This document shows positions 22,187-24,941 of a stretch of DNA of 24,941 nucleotides, in pieces. Within the stretch, counting starts at the first letter, position 1, and every line of letters begins with the position of its first letter. A model generated the notes under the pieces. That model ran no database searches and was not told the DNA's origin. It saw nothing but the letters and a program-made list of their open reading frames with translations. Origin of the DNA: Candidatus Gallimonas intestinigallinarum (GTDB lineage: Bacteria > Bacillota_A > Clostridia > Christensenellales > Borkfalkiaceae); the NCBI GenBank assembly GCA_019116405.1, contig DXBS01000150.1:1-24941 (forward strand). Direction: 5' to 3'. The position numbers and the translations under genes are program-made.

Positions 22187-23578
22187 ATGGCAACCAAGCA
22201 AGTCCCTTACAAGATCTATCTGTCGGAAGAGGAGATGCCTAAGGCATGGTATAATGTTAAAGCGCACATGAAGACGGAGCACGCGCCCTTCATCAATCCC
22301 GCGACCATGCAGCCCTGCACCAAGGACGACCTGCGTCCCGTGTTCTGCGACGAGTGCATCGATCAGGAACTCAACGAGACGGATGAGTACATCGGCATTC
22401 CCGACGGCATCCGCGACTTCTACCGCACCTTCCGTCCCTCGCCCCTTGTAAGAGCGTATTTCTTGGAAAAGCTGCTGGACACGCCCGCCGAAATTTACTA
22501 CAAATTTGAGGGCAACAACACATCCGGCTCGCACAAGCTCAACTCCGCGGCGGCGCAGGCGTACTACGCAAAGCAGCAGGGGCTGACGTCCATCACGACC
22601 GAGACGGGCGCGGGACAGTGGGGCACGGCGCTCGCAATGGCGGCGGCGTTCTTCGGACTGCACCTCGACGTGTACATGGTCAAGGTGTCCTCCGAACAAA
22701 AGCCCTACCGCAAGGAGGTCATCCGCACCTACGGCGCCAACGTCATTCCCTCGCCCTCCGATACGACCGAGGCGGGCAGAAAGATCCTCGCCGAGTTCCC
22801 CGGCACGGGCGGCTCGCTGGGCTGCGCGATCTCCGAGGCGGTGGAAAAGGCGGTCACGACGCCAAACTGCCGCTACGTCCTCGGCTCCGTGCTCGATCAC
22901 GTCCTGCTGCACCAGTCCGTCATCGGCCTGGAGAGCAAGGCGGCGCTCGATAAATACGGCGTCACGCCCGATATCATTATCGGCTGCGTGGGCGGCGGCT
23001 CCAACTTCGGCGGCCTCATCGCGCCCTACATGGGCGAGCGGCTGCAGGGCAAGAACAACATCGAGTTTGTCGGCGTCGAGCCCGCAAGCTGTCCTTCGCT
23101 GACGCGCGGCAAGTTCGCCTATGACTTCTGCGACTCCGCCAAGATCACTCCCCTTGCGAAAATGTACACGCTGGGTTGCGGCTTCATGCCCTCGCCCAAC
23201 CATGCGGGCGGACTTCGCTATCACGGCATGAGTCCCATCGTCTCCCAGCTCTATCACGACGGCTATCTGCGTGCCGTCGCCGTGGAACAGAGCAAGGTGT
23301 TCGACGCGGCGGTCATGTTTGCCAAGTGCGAGGGCATCCTGCCCGCACCCGAGAGCTCGCACGCCATCCGCGTTGCCATCGACGAGGCGCTCAAGTGCAA
23401 GGAGGAGGGCAAGAAAAAGACCATCCTCTTCGGGCTGACGGGCACGGGGTACTTTGACCTCGCCGCCTACAAGCAGTACAACGACGGCACGATGATCGAC
23501 TACGTCCCTACCGATGCCGACCTTGCAAAGGGCTTCGCGACCATTCCCGACTGCCCCGTCAACAAGGGCGCGCTGTAA
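22187..23578 (+). CDS. trpB: Tryptophan synthase beta chain, TrpB2 type
   Basis: A 463-residue PLP enzyme that joins serine and indole to make tryptophan. The ATG at 22187 has SD AGGAGGT, downstream of the T-box terminator. The PLP lysine is Lys117 in GSHKLNSA, the indole-side motif is ETGAGQWG (139-146), and the PLP-phosphate loop is GCVGGGSNFGG (266-276). The extended N-terminus (IYLSEEEMPKAWYNV, ...GIPDGIRDFYRTFRPSPLVRA) and overall length identify the TrpB2 group rather than TrpB1. No trpA or other trp gene is adjacent, so it may use free indole. Control by a tRNA-Trp T-box supports a true tryptophan role. Confidence 0.93.
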   Translation: MATKQVPYKIYLSEEEMPKAWYNVKAHMKTEHAPFINPATMQPCTKDDLRPVFCDECIDQELNETDEYIGIPDGIRDFYRTFRPSPLVRAYFLEKLLDTPAEIYYKFEGNNTSGSHKLNSAAAQAYYAKQQGLTSITTETGAGQWGTALAMAAAFFGLHLDVYMVKVSSEQKPYRKEVIRTYGANVIPSPSDTTEAGRKILAEFPGTGGSLGCAISEAVEKAVTTPNCRYVLGSVLDHVLLHQSVIGLESKAALDKYGVTPDIIIGCVGGGSNFGGLIAPYMGERLQGKNNIEFVGVEPASCPSLTRGKFAYDFCDSAKITPLAKMYTLGCGFMPSPNHAGGLRYHGMSPIVSQLYHDGYLRAVAVEQSKVFDAAVMFAKCEGILPAPESSHAIRVAIDEALKCKEEGKKKTILFGLTGTGYFDLAAYKQYNDGTMIDYVPTDADLAKGFATIPDCPVNKGAL

Positions 23579-23611
23579 GGAATACGCTTTCATGCGGCAA
23601 CTGTCAAATCG

Positions 23612-23647
23612 GCGCGCCGCCGCGCTCATCGCGCGGCGGCGCGCTTT
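23612..23647 (+). terminator. Probable trpB2 terminator
   Basis: A perfect 14-bp stem (23612-23625 with 23631-23644), extremely GC-rich, with a 5-base loop, followed by only TTT. A second short hairpin lies at 23670-23687. Nothing else is seen up to the promoter at 23789. Confidence 0.6.
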
Positions 23648-23788
23648 GCCATATGGGGCGTGACGAAAAGGAGGCAAGCCTGCCTCCGGCGTGGCGCAGC
23701 CTGCAAAATTGTCACGATGCTTGCCACATGAATTGCATGATTTTACACATATTTCATGTTGAACACAAAAATAAATGGAAATACCGTC

Positions 23789-23817
23789 TTTACACGCGCT
23801 AAAAAATGTGATATAAT
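23789..23817 (+). promoter_or_regulatory. Promoter of the P-type ATPase gene
   Basis: TTTACA (23789-23794), a 17-bp spacer and a perfect TATAAT (23812-23817), 24 bp before the ATG. Confidence 0.82.
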
Positions 23818-23841
23818 AAACAAAAAAGCGACGGGGGAACA

Positions 23842-24941
23842 ATGAAGCAAAATTATGAAAAAACAGCCGCCGAACTGCTTGCAGAGCACGGCGTAACGCA
23901 GGAGAGGGGGCTCACTGCGCAGGAGGCGTCATCGCGGCTGGAACTGTACGGCCCGAATGCCTTTGAAAAAGAGAAAAAGACCAAGCTGATCGTTAAAATT
24001 CTGGCGCAGCTCAAGGACGTGTCCGTCATCATCCTGCTCATCGCCGCCGTCCTCAGTCTGACGATGGCGATCATCGAGTGGGAGGGGCTGCACAGCCTCA
24101 TTGAGCCGATCGTCGTCTTTGCCGTCATTGTGATGAACGTCATCCTCGCCGTCACGCAGGAGCGGAGCGCGGAGAATGCCCTGGAGGCGCTTGGCAATCT
24201 CTCCTCGCCCGTCTGCCGGGTGCTGCGCGACGGCTCCGTCGGGGAGTGCGACCCCAAACACCTCGTCCCCGGGGATATCATCCTGTTAAAGACGGGCGAG
24301 AGCGTCCCCGCCGACGCGCGCCTTCTGAAGTCGGAGAGCCTCGCCGTGGACGAATCCTCGTTGACGGGCGAGAGCGTCCCCGCCGAAAAGGACGCGGACG
24401 CGCAGCTCGAAGGGGATATCCCGCTGGGAGACCGCGCCAATATGGTGTTCTCAGGCTGCCTTGTGACGGCGGGCAACGCCGTTGCCATCGTCACCGAGAC
24501 GGGCATGCAGACGCAGATCGGTAAGATCGCGCGCTTCCTCACCGAGACAAAACAGAAAAAGACCCCCTTGCAGGTCCGCCTGGACAAGGTGGGCAAGATC
24601 ATCAGCGGCATCGCCGTCATGTCGGCGATCGTGCTGTTTGTCGTCAGCCTCATTCAGAATGGCGGTGTACTGACGATGGACATGATCATCGTCGCCATCA
24701 CGCTCGCCGTCGCCGCCGTGCCCGAGACGCTCTCGCTGATCGTCACGCTCATTTTAACGCAGGGCGCCAAGAAGATGGCGGCAAAGAACGCGCTCATCCG
24801 GCAGATGCAGTCGGTGGAGACGCTGGGCAGTACCTCCGTCATCTGTTCGGACAAGACGGGCACGCTCACCATGAACAAAATGACCGTCAAGCGGCTCTTG
24901 GTGTACGGCTCCGAGCCCGTGCCCGAGGATGTGGACTTTGA
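23842..24941 (+). CDS. P2-type cation-transporting ATPase (Ca2+-type), 5' part
   Basis: The open frame starts at ATG 23842 (SD-like GGGGGAA) and runs off the window; 366 residues are visible. The order is the N-terminal cation-ATPase domain (LTAQEASSRLELYGPNAF), the first TM pair (about 55-76 and 85-103), and the actuator domain with the dephosphorylation motif SLTGES. TM3 follows, then TM4 carrying AVAAVPETLSLIVT, then the phosphorylation motif SDKTGTLT, where Asp forms the phosphoenzyme. It is most like bacterial PMCA/SERCA-type Ca2+ pumps, which expel cations using ATP. TM4 reads PETL rather than the common PEGL, keeping the Pro-Glu. The ion (Ca2+, possibly Mn2+ or Na+) cannot be fixed from this half. 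Confidence 0.9.
   Translation, partial: MKQNYEKTAAELLAEHGVTQERGLTAQEASSRLELYGPNAFEKEKKTKLIVKILAQLKDVSVIILLIAAVLSLTMAIIEWEGLHSLIEPIVVFAVIVMNVILAVTQERSAENALEALGNLSSPVCRVLRDGSVGECDPKHLVPGDIILLKTGESVPADARLLKSESLAVDESSLTGESVPAEKDADAQLEGDIPLGDRANMVFSGCLVTAGNAVAIVTETGMQTQIGKIARFLTETKQKKTPLQVRLDKVGKIISGIAVMSAIVLFVVSLIQNGGVLTMDMIIVAITLAVAAVPETLSLIVTLILTQGAKKMAAKNALIRQMQSVETLGSTSVICSDKTGTLTMNKMTVKRLLVYGSEPVPEDVDF

Noticed and set aside
22172..23842. 556-residue reverse-strand open frame over trpB2
   Set aside because: It is a shadow of a confidently identified gene, with low-complexity Arg/Ala/Val-rich sequence.
1..24941. CRISPR arrays, tRNA or rRNA genes, and transposase-bearing insertion sequences
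   Set aside because: No regularly spaced repeats, rRNA segments, tRNA cloverleaf pattern or transposase-like protein was seen on reading both strands; a tRNA scan was not possible.

Overview
The window looks like chromosomal DNA from a GC-rich, SD-using Gram-positive anaerobe, most likely a gut-type member of the Clostridia. The clues are a tRNA-Trp T-box leader, an ECF-transporter S component with a lipoprotein partner, clear TTGACA/TATAAT promoters, an archaeal/eukaryotic-type prolyl-tRNA synthetase, GH13 and GH43 glycosidases and a stand-alone TrpB2. This placement is inferred from gene content, not from a marker gene. I saw no rRNA, tRNA or CRISPR array.

Layout. (1) 1-1733: a leader carrying the 3' signature of a cobalamin riboswitch, then a DUF4430-type lipoprotein and an ECF S component; together these look like a B12-uptake unit. 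(2) 1771-6744: proS, a 0.5-kb repeat-rich gap, a cytoplasmic GH13 glucosidase and asnS with its terminator. (3) 6745-7743: a structured intergenic stretch with an orphan terminator and a long palindrome, then an AT-rich two-TM protein with its own promoter and terminator. (4) 7797-11698: two reverse-strand genes, a cytoplasmic GH43 hydrolase and a large secreted, membrane-anchored beta-propeller/SH3-like protein. (5) 11887-20705: a compact phage-derived module. It holds an ArpU/RinA-like regulator, a convergent SH3-like membrane protein, and a translationally coupled P22/podovirus-like head run: terL, a small gene, portal, scaffold, coat, gp4-like adaptor, gp10-like propeller and a helical protein. 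A strong terminator closes it. No integrase, repressor, replication, lysis or tail-spike gene is present. (6) 20706-21551: an AT-richer island with a RelB/ParE-type toxin-antitoxin pair. (7) 21552-23644: a second copy of the intergenic repeat, then a promoter, a Trp-specific T-box and trpB2. (8) 23789-24941: a promoter and the 5' part of a P2-type cation ATPase that runs off the window.

The most unusual element is the head/packaging cassette. Its packaging motor and capsid genes look intact, and its base composition is host-like. It lacks almost everything needed for a phage life cycle within the window and is interleaved with a cell-surface-type gene. It could be a domesticated capsid system (gene-transfer-agent-like or a packaging satellite) or the surviving core of a decayed prophage. 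The sequence alone does not decide between these.
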